Shown here one piece after another: positions 17,528 through 29,439 of a DNA stretch of 64,000 bases (positions are counted from its first letter, which is position 1; each line of letters starts with the position of its first letter). The notes under the pieces were generated by a model. The model searched no databases and had not been told where the DNA came from. It saw only the letters and a list, made by a program, of their open reading frames with translations. The position numbers and the translations under genes are program-made. Source of the stretch: Comamonas sp. lk (GTDB taxonomy: Bacteria; Pseudomonadota; Gammaproteobacteria; Burkholderiales; Burkholderiaceae_C); NCBI GenBank assembly GCA_945925985.1, contig CAMELV010000018.1, positions 1-64,000 of the forward strand, written 5' to 3'.

Positions 17528-18384
17528 TCAAACCCCGAACTGGTCTTCAAGGTAGGGGCCTGCTTTGGTCACGGCATCAAGTGCCATCAAGCGCTCCAGC
17601 AACTCCCTCATGTGCTTGAGCGGCACGGCATTGGGGCCGTCGCTCAAAGCGCGGGCCGGGTCTGGATGGGTTTCCATGAACAGCCCCGCCACGCCAACTG
17701 CCACCGCCGCACGCGCCAGCACTGGCACCATGTCCCGCTGGCCCCCACTGCTGCTGCCCTGGCCGCCCGGCAGCTGCACCGAGTGGGTTGCGTCAAACAC
17801 CACGGGGGCCCGGGTTTCACGCATGATCGCCAGCGAACGCATGTCACTCACCAGGTTGTTATAACCAAAGCTCGCGCCACGCTCGCAGGCCATGAAACGG
17901 TCGTCGTCCAGACCAGCCTCGCGCGCCGCCGCGCGGGCCTTGTCAATCACGTGCTTCATGTCATGAGGCGCAAGAAACTGCCCCTTTTTGATGTTCACTG
18001 GCCTGCCCGATTTGGCGACCGCCCGAATAAAGTCGGTCTGTCGGCACAAAAAGGCGGGAGTTTGCAGTACGTCGACCACTGCCGCCACGGCGGCGATCTG
18101 ATCCTCTGAGTGCACGTCGGTCAGCACCGGCACCTGAAGCTCGCGTTTGACTTTGGCCAAAATTTCCAGGCCCTGCACTTGGCCCGGTCCACGGAAGCTG
18201 CCACCGCTGGAGCGGTTGGCTTTGTCAAAGCTGCTTTTGAAGATGAAGGGAATGCCCAGGCTGCGCGTGATGTCCTTGAGCGCGCCGGCAGTGTCCATTT
18301 GCAACTGCTCGGATTCGATCACGCAGGGACCGGCGATCAAAAAGAAGCGCTGTTGCAGGCCAACTTCAAAGCCGCATAACTTCA

Positions 18385-18385
<1 letters not shown>
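17528..18385 (-). CDS. kdsA: 3-deoxy-D-manno-octulosonate 8-phosphate synthase
   Basis: 285 aa. It condenses phosphoenolpyruvate with arabinose 5-phosphate for the Kdo of lipopolysaccharide. The TIM-barrel marks AGPCVIES and [14 protein letters not shown] are present, the latter carrying phosphoenolpyruvate-binding residues. [14 protein letters not shown] matches the C-terminal loop of the family. Its start codon region abuts the stop of pyrG. Confidence 0.95.
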
Positions 18386-21392
<3,007 letters not shown>

Positions 21393-21406
<14 letters not shown>

Positions 21407-21842
21407 TGTCAAGATCATCGATCCGAGAGTGGCCGGTCAACTGCCGGCCTACGCCACACCGGGCAGCGCTGGACTGGATTTGCGGGCCTGCCTTGATGGG
21501 CCGCTCACGCTCCAACCCAATGCCTGGAAACTGGTGCCCACGGGCATTGCCATTTTTCTCAAAGACCCTAACTTCGCGGCCATGATCCTGCCGCGCTCGG
21601 GCCTTGGACACAAACATGGCATCGTTCTGGGAAACTTGGTTGGCTTGATCGACAGCGACTACCAGGGCCAATTGATGGTGAGCGCCTGGAATCGCAGCAC
21701 CGTTGCCTTCACCATCGAGCCGCTGGAGCGGATTGCACAACTGGTGATCGTGCCGGTGGTGCAGGCGCAGTTTCGGGTGGTGACCGAGTTCCCGACCAGC
21801 ACGCGCGGTGAAGGTGGTTACGGCTCGACCGGCAAAAGCTGA
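21393..21842 (+). CDS. dut: dUTP diphosphatase
   Basis: 149 aa, a trimeric dUTPase that hydrolyses dUTP to dUMP and pyrophosphate. The five family motifs are all visible: [36 protein letters not shown] and [10 protein letters not shown]. It overlaps the end of coaBC by 14 bases. A second ATG immediately follows the first (MMDID). Confidence 0.95.
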
Positions 21843-21843
21843 C

Positions 21844-22377
21844 TCAGTGCAGCGTGCGTTGATCAGACAAGCCCGCCACCACTGGCGTGACCCGGAAGAA
21901 GCCGGTGCCTGCCGTGCCGAGCCCGATTTCTGATTCTGTGGCCTCCCGCACCGAGCTGACGCGCAGGCTCAGGCGCAGCGCAATCCCGGCCAGGGGATGG
22001 TTGCCATCCAGCACGACGTGTTCAGGGTAGATGTCGGTCACGGTATAGAGCGCGTCAACCGGCGCCTGCGCGTTGCAGCCCGGGGGCAGTGACGCGCCTT
22101 CGAAGGTCATGCCTTCTTCTAGTTCATTTGGGAACAAATGGCGTGGCTCCAGAAAAATCAATTGGTCGTTGAAGTCGCCAAACCCCTGCTCGGGCTCAAT
22201 GTGCAAATCGACTTTGGCCCCGGGCGCATGGCCTTGCAGTGCCTCTTCAATCAGCACCAGCAGGTCAGCGCCGCCCACCAGAAACTCAACCGGCTCTTCG
22301 AGCACGTCCAATGTCTCGCCCATCGTGTCTTTCAGGGTCCAGGTCAAGCCGACCACGCAGTGTTGTTTGATTTCCAT
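21844..22377 (-). CDS. FKBP-type peptidyl-prolyl isomerase, SlyD-like
   Basis: 177 aa from ATG 22377 (MEIKQHC); codons open further upstream are unsupported. The FKBP part is split by an insert-in-flap chaperone region as in SlyD, with EPVEFLVGGADLLV, PGAKVDLHIEPEQGFG and NHPLAGIALRL. It lacks the His-rich metal-binding tail of E. coli SlyD. It probably assists protein folding in the cytoplasm. It converges on dut with one base between the stop codons. Confidence 0.82.
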   Translation of the reverse strand: MEIKQHCVVGLTWTLKDTMGETLDVLEEPVEFLVGGADLLVLIEEALQGHAPGAKVDLHIEPEQGFGDFNDQLIFLEPRHLFPNELEEGMTFEGASLPPGCNAQAPVDALYTVTDIYPEHVVLDGNHPLAGIALRLSLRVSSVREATESEIGLGTAGTGFFRVTPVVAGLSDQRTLH

Positions 22378-22449
22378 AGGAGAATTGTCGCAGTTCGCCT
22401 TGCTGCTTTTTAATTTGACCTGACCGGAGCTCCCGATGGATGTGCTTGA

Positions 22450-23574
22450 ATGAATGTCACTGAGCCGCTGACCCTGCTGGGCGGCATCAGCCCGGAGCGC
22501 TTCATGAAGCGGTACTGGCACAAAAAGCCCTTGCTGGTGCGCCAGGCCATGCCTCAGGTGAAGCCGGTACTGGGTCGCACCGAATTGTTTGAATTGGCAG
22601 CCCAGGAGGGGGTGCAGTCGCGGCTGGTCGTTCAGGATGGCGGCAGCTGGCGTCTCAAGCATGGCCCGTTTCAGCGGCGTGCTCTGCCGCCCCTCAAACA
22701 GCCGGGCTGGACCCTGTTGGTGCAAGGGGTGGACCTGCACCAGGAGCTTGCCCATGCGCTGGTGCAGCCATTTCGGTTTGTCCCCGATTGCCGGCTGGAC
22801 GATCTGATGATCAGCTACGCCACGGACGGCGGCGGGGTCGGCCCGCACTTTGACTGCTACGACGTTTTTTTGCTCCAGGTGCAAGGTAGCCGGCGCTGGC
22901 GCATCGGTCGGCAGAAAGACCTTAGCCTGCAGCCTGATGTGCCATTAAAAATATTGGCCGACTTTGCGCCTGAGCAGGAGTTCCTGCTGGAGGCGGGCGA
23001 TATGCTGTACCTGCCGCCGCGCTATGCCCATGATGGGGTAGCGGTCGGCGACTGCATGACGTGCTCTATCGGATTTCGGGCGCAGCAGCAGGGTGAGCTG
23101 GCGCGCGAGCTGTTGCAACGCCTGGCCGACGATGCACCAGACACCGTGGGCGACGCGCTCTACCGCGACCCGCATCAGCCGGCGACCCAGCACCCTGCAG
23201 AAATTCCAGTGGCAGTACAGACCTTCGCCCGGGAGGCAATTTTGCGGGTACTGCAGGATCCGCTGGCATTGGCGAGGACCTTGGGCGAACTGCTGACCGA
23301 GCCCAAGTCTGAGGTGTGGTTTGAGCGAGCCGGCGCCGCGAACGCCGCCCCGGTTGGCGCACTGCGCCTGGACCGCCGCACCAAAATGATGTTTGACGAC
23401 AAACACGTATTCATCAATGGCGAAGCATTCCGTGCCGGCGGCAAGGACGCGACCCTGATCCGGCTGCTGGCCGATCAGCGCCACCTCAACCTTGCCCAGG
23501 CAGGTGCGCTGAGTGCCGGTGCTCAGGCCTTGTTGGAGCAGTGGAGAGAAGCAGGTTGGGTGCATGCCGCCTGA
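22450..23574 (+). CDS. roxA: Ribosomal protein hydroxylase, RoxA/YcfD-type cupin oxygenase
   Basis: 374 aa. A 2-oxoglutarate/Fe(II) JmjC-fold oxygenase that hydroxylates an arginine of ribosomal protein L16 in E. coli. The iron site H-x-D is in HFDCYDVFL, the distal His in PPRYAHDG, and GSRRWRIG follows as in the family. A dimerisation and winged-helix C-terminus completes it. The next gene starts inside its last codons. Confidence 0.85.
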   Translation: MNVTEPLTLLGGISPERFMKRYWHKKPLLVRQAMPQVKPVLGRTELFELAAQEGVQSRLVVQDGGSWRLKHGPFQRRALPPLKQPGWTLLVQGVDLHQELAHALVQPFRFVPDCRLDDLMISYATDGGGVGPHFDCYDVFLLQVQGSRRWRIGRQKDLSLQPDVPLKILADFAPEQEFLLEAGDMLYLPPRYAHDGVAVGDCMTCSIGFRAQQQGELARELLQRLADDAPDTVGDALYRDPHQPATQHPAEIPVAVQTFAREAILRVLQDPLALARTLGELLTEPKSEVWFERAGAANAAPVGALRLDRRTKMMFDDKHVFINGEAFRAGGKDATLIRLLADQRHLNLAQAGALSAGAQALLEQWREAGWVHAA

Positions 23575-24064
23575 GTTTATTGCGGCGGACTTGAGCGGCA
23601 GGTTTTCTGATCAGGAGGCGTTCGCGGTTGCGGTCCGCCATGCCTTGCAACGGGCGGCGGCCGAGGGATGGCCGGAGATCATTCTCAGCGATCCCAGCTT
23701 TGAGGGCTGGCCATTGGGCGAAACGTCGACCATTCACGCTCTGCAGGCCTGGGCGAAGCCGGGCCGCCGTCTGGTGGTGCTGGCAGGCCGCTTTGACTTG
23801 CTCATTCGGCTGCAGCCTCGGTTTGTGGCGTGGCGCAGGACTTGGAGTCACCTGGTCGAAGGGCGGGTGTGCCCCGCCAGTGCGTTACACGGTTTGCCTA
23901 GCGCCATCTGGAGCCGGCAGTGGTTTGTGCTTCGAACCGACCCGGAGCTCGGCGTCGGACAGTATGGCGCCGATCGGGTTCGATTACAGGCCTTGCATGA
24001 AGCCCTGAAGAGCAAGCTGAATGTCAGTGCCGTGGGCTTTGCCCCGACGACCTTGGGTCTGTAA
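23564..24064 (+). CDS. Conserved hypothetical protein following roxA
   Basis: 166 aa from the ATG that overlaps the roxA stop region (MPPEFIAADL). No catalytic motif is visible. The pattern PSFEGWPLGE, then LQAWAKPGRRLVVLAGRFD and a C-terminal SRQWFVLRTDPE, is typical of a small Burkholderiales family of unknown function usually found next to this oxygenase. Translational coupling suggests a shared regulon but gives no function. Confidence 0.6.
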   Translation: MPPEFIAADLSGRFSDQEAFAVAVRHALQRAAAEGWPEIILSDPSFEGWPLGETSTIHALQAWAKPGRRLVVLAGRFDLLIRLQPRFVAWRRTWSHLVEGRVCPASALHGLPSAIWSRQWFVLRTDPELGVGQYGADRVRLQALHEALKSKLNVSAVGFAPTTLGL

Positions 24065-24113
24065 GCCACCTGGTTTTGGTCAATTCTCCAGATGATTGGC
24101 TTAGTTTCTGTTT

Positions 24114-24119
24114 TATAAT
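24114..24119 (+). promoter_or_regulatory. Candidate -10 box (TATAAT) for the small lipoprotein gene
   Basis: A consensus TATAAT lies ~105 bases upstream of the lipoprotein start, in a locally AT-rich stretch between two GC-rich genes. The matching -35 region is weak. No other promoter candidate is better here. Confidence 0.35.
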
Positions 24120-24224
24120 TTAAAGCTGAGCGAAATAACTCGAGTCCATTTTGCTTGGTCATTGCAGCGAAGCTGTAGCGACAATTTCCGGAAATCGTTT
24201 CGTTAACTTAAAAGGTATTCTCAA

Positions 24225-24440
24225 ATGAACAAGACCCTCATCCTGGCCGCCGTGATCGCTGCTGCCGCTTTGGCCGCCTGTGGTAAAAAAGAAGAGCCGG
24301 CTCCTGCGCCCGCACCAGCACCCGCTGCTGCCCCCGCTGCCGCTGCGCCTGCTGCACCCGCATCCGACGCCGCTGCTACCGCTGCCGCTACTGCCGCTGC
24401 TGCTGCCGCTTCGGCACCTGCTGCTGCTGCCAGCAAGTAA
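24225..24440 (+). CDS. Small Ala/Pro-rich lipoprotein
   Basis: 71 aa. The signal peptide ends in the lipobox LAAC at about residue 19, followed by GKKEE and then almost only Ala and Pro. A tract of Pro-Ala dipeptides gives way to poly-Ala. It would be lipidated and either periplasmic or outer-membrane attached. Such short Ala-rich lipoproteins are common in Comamonadaceae, with no known role. The repetitive DNA makes length variation likely. It has its own promoter candidate and terminator, so it is a single-gene unit. Confidence 0.75.
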   Translation: MNKTLILAAVIAAAALAACGKKEEPAPAPAPAPAAAPAAAAPAAPASDAAATAAATAAAAAASAPAAAASK

Positions 24441-24460
24441 GCTTTTCTGCGCCAAGGAAG

Positions 24461-24489
24461 AAGCCACCCTAGAGGTGGCTATTTCTTTG
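24461..24489 (+). terminator. Rho-independent terminator after the small lipoprotein
   Basis: AGCCACC (24462-24468) pairs with GGTGGCT (24474-24480) around a 5-base loop, followed by ATTTCTTT. It is 21 bases after the stop codon and serves the lipoprotein transcript. Confidence 0.8.
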
Positions 24490-24532
24490 GCGCTCGCGGT
24501 TGACGAGCCGCACCCAGTGGTACAGCGCAGAC

Positions 24533-25309
24533 TTAAACCTCGACCCAGTCGGTGCCGCGCAAAGGGTCAGCGACGCCTATGGCCTCGTGCGACCAGCCCA
24601 GGGCGTCGCCGAGCGCTGCCTGTGCCAATGCAGGTCGGTTGTTACGCTCGCTTAAGTGGGCGGCAACCACATGCCGCAGAGCTGGGTGGTTGACCGAGCG
24701 TGCGATCTCGGCCGCCTGCTGGTTCGACAGGTGCCCGAGTCGCCCGGCGATGCGTTGTTTCAGAAATTCCGGGTAGTTGCAGCCTGAGAGCAGCGTTGCG
24801 TCGTGGTTGCACTCCAGCAGCAGGGCATGGCAGCCGCGCAGGTGCTGCAGCACATGGGCTGTGGCGTGCCCCAGATCGGTGACTATGCCTAAGCTCGACA
24901 GCCCGTCGGCGCAGATCAGCTGCAGCGGCTCGCTGGCATCGTGGGGCACGGTGAATGGCATCAGCTGCAAGTCGCCTAATTGCAGCGCCACCCCATCACG
25001 CGCGAAGCACAACATATCACCGAGGTCTGGCGCGCCGACGGCCGTGTGGGTTCCTCGGCTCATCCAAAGCGGCTTGCGCTGCCGGCGGACAAAGCTCTCT
25101 GCGCAACCCATGTGGTCGCCATGCTCATGGGTGACAAATACGGCATCAATCTGGTTGGCTGCCAGCCCGGCTTGAGTCAGCCCCTCGCTCAGTTGGCGCG
25201 GTTTGAGTCCGCAGTCCACCAGCAAGCGCGTGATCCCCCGGGGACCATGGGCTTCAACCACTGTGGCATTGCCGGTGCTGCCGCTGCCCAGGTTGCGGAA
25301 CCGCAGCAT
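24533..25309 (-). CDS. Metallo-beta-lactamase fold hydrolase
   Basis: 258 aa. The metal motif H-x-H-x-D-H is present as THEHGDHMG, with a further metal Asp in LVDCGL and His residues in AHLSERNNRP. It resembles the YycJ/WalJ group of MBL phosphodiesterase-like proteins. The order dapA-bamC-MBL is conserved in Burkholderiales. The substrate is unknown. Confidence 0.82.
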   Translation of the reverse strand: MLRFRNLGSGSTGNATVVEAHGPRGITRLLVDCGLKPRQLSEGLTQAGLAANQIDAVFVTHEHGDHMGCAESFVRRQRKPLWMSRGTHTAVGAPDLGDMLCFARDGVALQLGDLQLMPFTVPHDASEPLQLICADGLSSLGIVTDLGHATAHVLQHLRGCHALLLECNHDATLLSGCNYPEFLKQRIAGRLGHLSNQQAAEIARSVNHPALRHVVAAHLSERNNRPALAQAALGDALGWSHEAIGVADPLRGTDWVEV

Positions 25310-25318
25310 CCGCGTGGC

Positions 25319-26395
25319 TTACTGGAGATCGTCGGCGATGGCCTTCAGGATGCGCTGGCCATTGGGCGAGTTGTCCGGGGCGCCGGCCGCATTCTGAACC
25401 GATACCGTACTGGTTGCGCCCTGGCTGACGATGGCGATTCGCAGTTTCAACGGCGTGAGGTCGGTCTTACGGCCAAACAGCTTGCTGAAGAAACCCGGCT
25501 CGCCCTTGTCGGCCAATGGCTCTACATAGCGCACGAAGTAGAGGCCTTTGCTGCGTTCCCGGTCCTCGATGGTGAAGTTGGTTCGGTCCAAAGACAAGCC
25601 GACTCGGCGCCAGGCGCGGTCAAAGTCAGCGTCAATTTCCAGCAGGGTCTGTCCATTGGCCGTCACCACCCTGGAACTCTTGATGGTGGGCGCTACCGCA
25701 ACGGCCGCTGTGGCTAGCGCAGGGGTAGCACCCAGCTTGACCATTAGCCGTCGCAAAAACTCGGTTTCAAGCTCCGGATCTGCGGCACGTGGCTGCCACC
25801 CGGTACTGGATCGCATGACGTCTGTGTAGTTCTCCACCATGCCCCGATGGCTGATGAAGATGTCGGTGCCGCCGTTGGGGTTGCGTTCGAGCCTGGTTCG
25901 GAATTTGTCCCGTTCGCCACTGGAGTAGAGCCCGTCGAGCACCTTACCCAAGGCATTTCGGATGAAGTCTTGCGGGATTTTGGCGCGGTTTTCAGCCCAA
26001 TCGGTCTCCATGATGCCCAGGTCGGCCTGCTCCAGGGTGTACACAAAACCGTTTTCCTTCCAGAAGTCGTTGACCGGCCGCCAGAGGGTCTCGGCCGGGC
26101 GACCCACCACCAGCCACCGCTGGTTGCCGTCGCGTTCGATCCGGACGTCGCCCAACGTCGCCACAGCGGTCGTCAGGGCCAGTCCGGCCGGGTTGACGGC
26201 CTGGCTTGAGGCCGTCACTGTCGCGCCGGGCAACAGGTAGCGGGTCTCGCGCGCGAGCTGGGTCAGGTCTGGCGGTACCTCAAGGGGAGTTGACTTGGTC
26301 GCACTTTTATAGTCAATCTTGTCACTTTCGAGTACCGAGCAGGCGGAGAGTATCAGCGTCAGGCTCAGCCACGACAGTTTTGAAAATGAATTCAC
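25319..26395 (-). CDS. bamC: Outer membrane assembly lipoprotein BamC
   Basis: About 358 aa. A signal peptide ends in the lipobox LSAC near residue 18, then the unstructured N-terminal stretch with KIDYKSA and LEVPPDLTQL that contacts BamD in E. coli. Two helix-grip domains follow. It is part of the BAM complex that inserts beta-barrel proteins. GTG at 26395 with GAAGG upstream is preferred; a TTG two codons earlier is possible. It lies between dapA and the MBL gene on the same strand. Confidence 0.85.
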   Translation of the reverse strand: MNSFSKLSWLSLTLILSACSVLESDKIDYKSATKSTPLEVPPDLTQLARETRYLLPGATVTASSQAVNPAGLALTTAVATLGDVRIERDGNQRWLVVGRPAETLWRPVNDFWKENGFVYTLEQADLGIMETDWAENRAKIPQDFIRNALGKVLDGLYSSGERDKFRTRLERNPNGGTDIFISHRGMVENYTDVMRSSTGWQPRAADPELETEFLRRLMVKLGATPALATAAVAVAPTIKSSRVVTANGQTLLEIDADFDRAWRRVGLSLDRTNFTIEDRERSKGLYFVRYVEPLADKGEPGFFSKLFGRKTDLTPLKLRIAIVSQGATSTVSVQNAAGAPDNSPNGQRILKAIADDLQ

Positions 26396-26437
26396 GAACA
26401 AACCTTCAGCAATTAGGACAGGGTCAGGGGTGGCACG

Positions 26438-27331
26438 TCAAAGCAAACCGCAAGCGCTCAGCGCCCCTTCTACCGCGGCCTCGTTGGCCGCTGTCAAGGG
26501 CGTCATGGGCAAGCGCAGGGTGCCGCCGCACAAGTTCATGCGGGCCATGGCCCATTTCACCGGGATCGGGTTGGCTTCGACAAACAAGTGCTTGTGCAGT
26601 GGCAGCAACTGGAATTGCAGCGCCATAGCACGTTGCCGGTCACCGGAAATCGCCGCCACACATAGCTCGTGCATCAGGCGGGGCGCTACATTTGCCGTGA
26701 CGCTGACATTGCCATGCCCGCCACACAGCATCAGTGCCACCGCTGTGGGGTCGTCACCCGAGTAAATCGAGAAGCCGGCCGGTGCCTCGCGGATCAGCCA
26801 CTGGGCGCGGTCGATGTTGCCGGTGGCCTCCTTGATGCCGACGATGCCGGGAACTTGAGCCAGGCGAAGCACAGTGTCGTGGGCCATGTCGGCCACTGAG
26901 CGGCCGGGCACGTTGTACAGCACCATGGGCAGGTCAACCGCCTCGGCAATGGCCTTGAAGTGCAGGTACTGACCCTCTTGGGTCGGCTTGTTGTAGTAGG
27001 GCACCACTTGGAGCTGGCAGTTGGCGCCGACCTTCTTGGCGAACCGGGTCAGCTCAATCGCTTCGGCGGTTGAGTTGGCACCGCAGCCCGCCATGATGGG
27101 GACCCGTGCCGCGGCCTGTTCGACCGACACACGGATGATTTCACAGTGCTCATCGACGTTGACGGTGGGTGACTCACCGGTAGTGCCGACCACACCAATG
27201 CAGTCAGTGCCCTCGGCGATGTGCCAGTCGATCAGCCGGCGCAGGGCGGGGTAGTCCACGCTGCCATCCTCGTGCATGGGGGTGGCCAGCGCCACGATGC
27301 TGCCACGGATGGGACTGAATAAAGGACTCAT
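26438..27331 (-). CDS. dapA: 4-hydroxy-tetrahydrodipicolinate synthase
   Basis: 297 aa. It condenses pyruvate with aspartate semialdehyde for lysine and peptidoglycan. TIM-barrel aldolase with GTTGESPT, Tyr in [12 protein letters not shown] and the Schiff-base Lys in VGIKEATG. It is followed by bamC 42 bases downstream. Confidence 0.94.
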   Translation of the reverse strand: MSPLFSPIRGSIVALATPMHEDGSVDYPALRRLIDWHIAEGTDCIGVVGTTGESPTVNVDEHCEIIRVSVEQAAARVPIMAGCGANSTAEAIELTRFAKKVGANCQLQVVPYYNKPTQEGQYLHFKAIAEAVDLPMVLYNVPGRSVADMAHDTVLRLAQVPGIVGIKEATGNIDRAQWLIREAPAGFSIYSGDDPTAVALMLCGGHGNVSVTANVAPRLMHELCVAAISGDRQRAMALQFQLLPLHKHLFVEANPIPVKWAMARMNLCGGTLRLPMTPLTAANEAAVEGALSACGLL

Positions 27332-27335
27332 GGTG

Positions 27336-27932
27336 TTATCGCTGAAGAGTGAGCCCGGATTCTAACGAGAGCGGGTAGCGGCGCGGCAGCACGGCCACCG
27401 GGCCGCCAGGTCGCACCGCACACAGGCGCTGAATAAAACGCTCGGGCTGTGGCAGAAACCCATCCTCAAAACCGATCACCCGCCAATCCGCAAAACGGGC
27501 CAGCAGTTCGCCCGGTTGCAGCAGGAAGTCTGGATTGGTTGGCCGTCCCACCGTGGCGTTGCCTGCGGCAAAGGTCTCATAAATCAGCAACCCGCCCGGG
27601 CTCACACTGTCTGCCAGGGTTTGCAGCAGGGGGCGCCACAGGTAATTGGTCACCACCACAGCGTCAAACTGGCGTAGCTGCCCGGCCTGCAGCAGGGGCC
27701 AGGGGCTGTTTTCAATATCGGCCAGCACCGTCTCCGCCAGGCCGCTGAGTCCAGCAAGCGCGTCCTCGGCGCGGTCCACCCCGGTTACCAGATGACCCAG
27801 CGAAGCAAACCAGCGCACGTGCCGACCCTGGCCGCAGGCGACATCCAGAACGGTTCCGCCAGCGGGCACCAGTCGACTCCAGCGCTGTACCCAATCGGAC
27901 GGCGCTAGACCGCCATTCGCTACATTTTTCAT
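27336..27932 (-). CDS. Class I SAM-dependent methyltransferase
   Basis: 198 aa from ATG 27932 (a GTG at 27953 lies inside a dispersed repeat and is less likely). The SAM-binding glycine motif is [17 protein letters not shown], with an acidic residue in [11 protein letters not shown]. It resembles TehB/UbiE-like small methyltransferases; the substrate is unknown. It ends five bases before dapA starts. Confidence 0.75.
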   Translation of the reverse strand: MKNVANGGLAPSDWVQRWSRLVPAGGTVLDVACGQGRHVRWFASLGHLVTGVDRAEDALAGLSGLAETVLADIENSPWPLLQAGQLRQFDAVVVTNYLWRPLLQTLADSVSPGGLLIYETFAAGNATVGRPTNPDFLLQPGELLARFADWRVIGFEDGFLPQPERFIQRLCAVRPGGPVAVLPRRYPLSLESGLTLQR

Positions 27933-27972
27933 AGCTTTACCATCAATATCCACGCGGGCTAGAGGCTAAAAT
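27930..27972 (+). repeat. Dispersed 43-bp repeat, copy B
   Basis: Same length and same ends as copy A (ATAGC on the left, GGGCTAGAGGCTAAAAT on the right). It covers the start region of the methyltransferase gene and stops three bases before the stop of the 41-aa membrane protein. Confidence 0.55.
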
Positions 27973-27974
27973 TA

Positions 27975-28100
27975 TTAAAAACATGACCAAAGTTGATTGG
28001 CTACGGTCAGCAAAAAATCAGGTCGGGTATAAAGCCAAAATACCAGCAGCAACACGGCCAACACCAGAGTCGGTCCGGCCCAGACTGGCCAGCGTTTCAT
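27975..28100 (-). CDS. 41-aa single-pass membrane microprotein
   Basis: A short frame starting MKRWPVWAG, followed by a hydrophobic run of about 16 residues (LVLAVLLLVFWLY), then TRPDFLLTVANQLW and a C-terminal SCF. Its ATG overlaps the stop of the MFS gene (ATGA), so translation is probably coupled. The single helix with a polar tail looks real rather than random, and I recall similar short proteins in Comamonadaceae. The function is unknown; a partner or stabiliser for the carrier is one possibility. Confidence 0.6.
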   Translation of the reverse strand: MKRWPVWAGPTLVLAVLLLVFWLYTRPDFLLTVANQLWSCF

Positions 28101-29326
28101 GCGCCTGCTGTCCGCAAGGGCTGAGCCTGCCGTGCAATGGCAGTCTCCTTGATCGGCAGGTTGATCAGGGCTGCAAACACGCCGAGCGCAATGGCGATGT
28201 ACCAGACCACGTCATAGCTGCCGGTCTTGTCATACAAGTAGCCACCCAGCCAGACCCCCAAGAAGGAGCCGATCTGGTGGCTGAAGAACACAAAGCCACT
28301 CAGCATCGACAGGTGAGCCACGCCAAAAATCTGCGCCACGGTGGCATTCGTCACCGGCACGGTGGAGAGCCAGAGCAGGCCCATCACCGAGGAGAACACG
28401 TAGACACTGGCTGGCGACAGCGGCACCAGTAAAAAGAGTGCAATGGCGGCGGCGCGGGCCAGGTAAATGAACGCCAGAATGTTTTTCTTGGGCAGGCGCT
28501 GACCCAGCATGCCGGCGCCATAGGTGCCGAAGATGTTGAACAGCCCGATCAAGGCCAGCGCGTAGCCGGCCACTTGTGGTGACAGGCCATGGTCTTTAAG
28601 GTAGCTCGGCATATGCACGCCAATAAACACCACCTGGAAGCCGCAGACGAAATAGCCCGCCATCAACAACTGGAAACTGCGGTAGCGAAAAGCCTCTTGC
28701 ACCGCTTGCCAGATGCTTTGTTCTCGCCGCGCCTGCGGGCCGCCGGCAAAACCGGGTTCGCGTAGCCAGCGCGCCAGCGGTACGACCACCAGCACGGCCA
28801 GGCCCAGTGCCGTCAGGGCCTCCTGCCAGCCCAGGCTTTCGATCAGAAAGCCCTCTACCGGCACCATCAGGAACTGACCAAATGAGCCTGCTGCTGCTGC
28901 GATGCCCATTGCCCACGAGCGCCGCTCGGCGGGCACATTGCGACCGATTACGCCGTAAATTACGGCATAGGTGGTACCTGCCTGTGCCATGCCAATCAGC
29001 AGCCCTGCCGAAATCGTGAACTGCAAAGGCGTGCTGGCGTGAGCCATGCCGAAGAGGCCAAGAGCATAAAAAACGGCGCCGGCCACAATCACCCGGAAGG
29101 CGCCGAAACGGTCCGAGGTCATGCCGGCGAAAATGCCAAACACACCCCAGGCCAGGTTCTGGATGGCGATGGCAAAGGCAAAGGTCTCGCGGGTCCAGCC
29201 CTGGGTCTGTGTAATCGGCTGTAACCACAGCCCGAAGCCGTGGCGGATGCCCATGGACAGCGTCAGGATGCAGGCACCGCACAGCAAGACCTGATTGGTG
29301 GACAGCATTTTGGTGGGGTTACTCAT
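28097..29326 (-). CDS. MFS transporter
   Basis: 409 aa with about twelve hydrophobic segments. The loop 2-3 motif appears as GMTSDRFGAFRVI. It resembles the oxalate/formate or monocarboxylate-type MFS carriers (N-terminus with RHGFGLWLQPI). The substrate is unknown. It is followed by the 41-aa membrane protein and is divergent from parE. Confidence 0.82.
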   Translation of the reverse strand: MSNPTKMLSTNQVLLCGACILTLSMGIRHGFGLWLQPITQTQGWTRETFAFAIAIQNLAWGVFGIFAGMTSDRFGAFRVIVAGAVFYALGLFGMAHASTPLQFTISAGLLIGMAQAGTTYAVIYGVIGRNVPAERRSWAMGIAAAAGSFGQFLMVPVEGFLIESLGWQEALTALGLAVLVVVPLARWLREPGFAGGPQARREQSIWQAVQEAFRYRSFQLLMAGYFVCGFQVVFIGVHMPSYLKDHGLSPQVAGYALALIGLFNIFGTYGAGMLGQRLPKKNILAFIYLARAAAIALFLLVPLSPASVYVFSSVMGLLWLSTVPVTNATVAQIFGVAHLSMLSGFVFFSHQIGSFLGVWLGGYLYDKTGSYDVVWYIAIALGVFAALINLPIKETAIARQAQPLRTAGA

Positions 29327-29439
29327 CCCTCAAATGTAGCGAATCCGTGACCGGGCGGCCTGGGACCGCCGTCGACTTGGTGTTTTGTGACTGTTAATTC
29401 ATACAGTCTTCAGCCTGCTTCGCACTACAATCTGCGGCT

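Noticed and set aside
24159-24467. Ser/Gly/Cys-rich minus-strand frame opposite the small lipoprotein
   Set aside because: It is produced by the Ala/Pro repeat read in reverse. The plus-strand frame has a signal peptide, lipobox and terminator.
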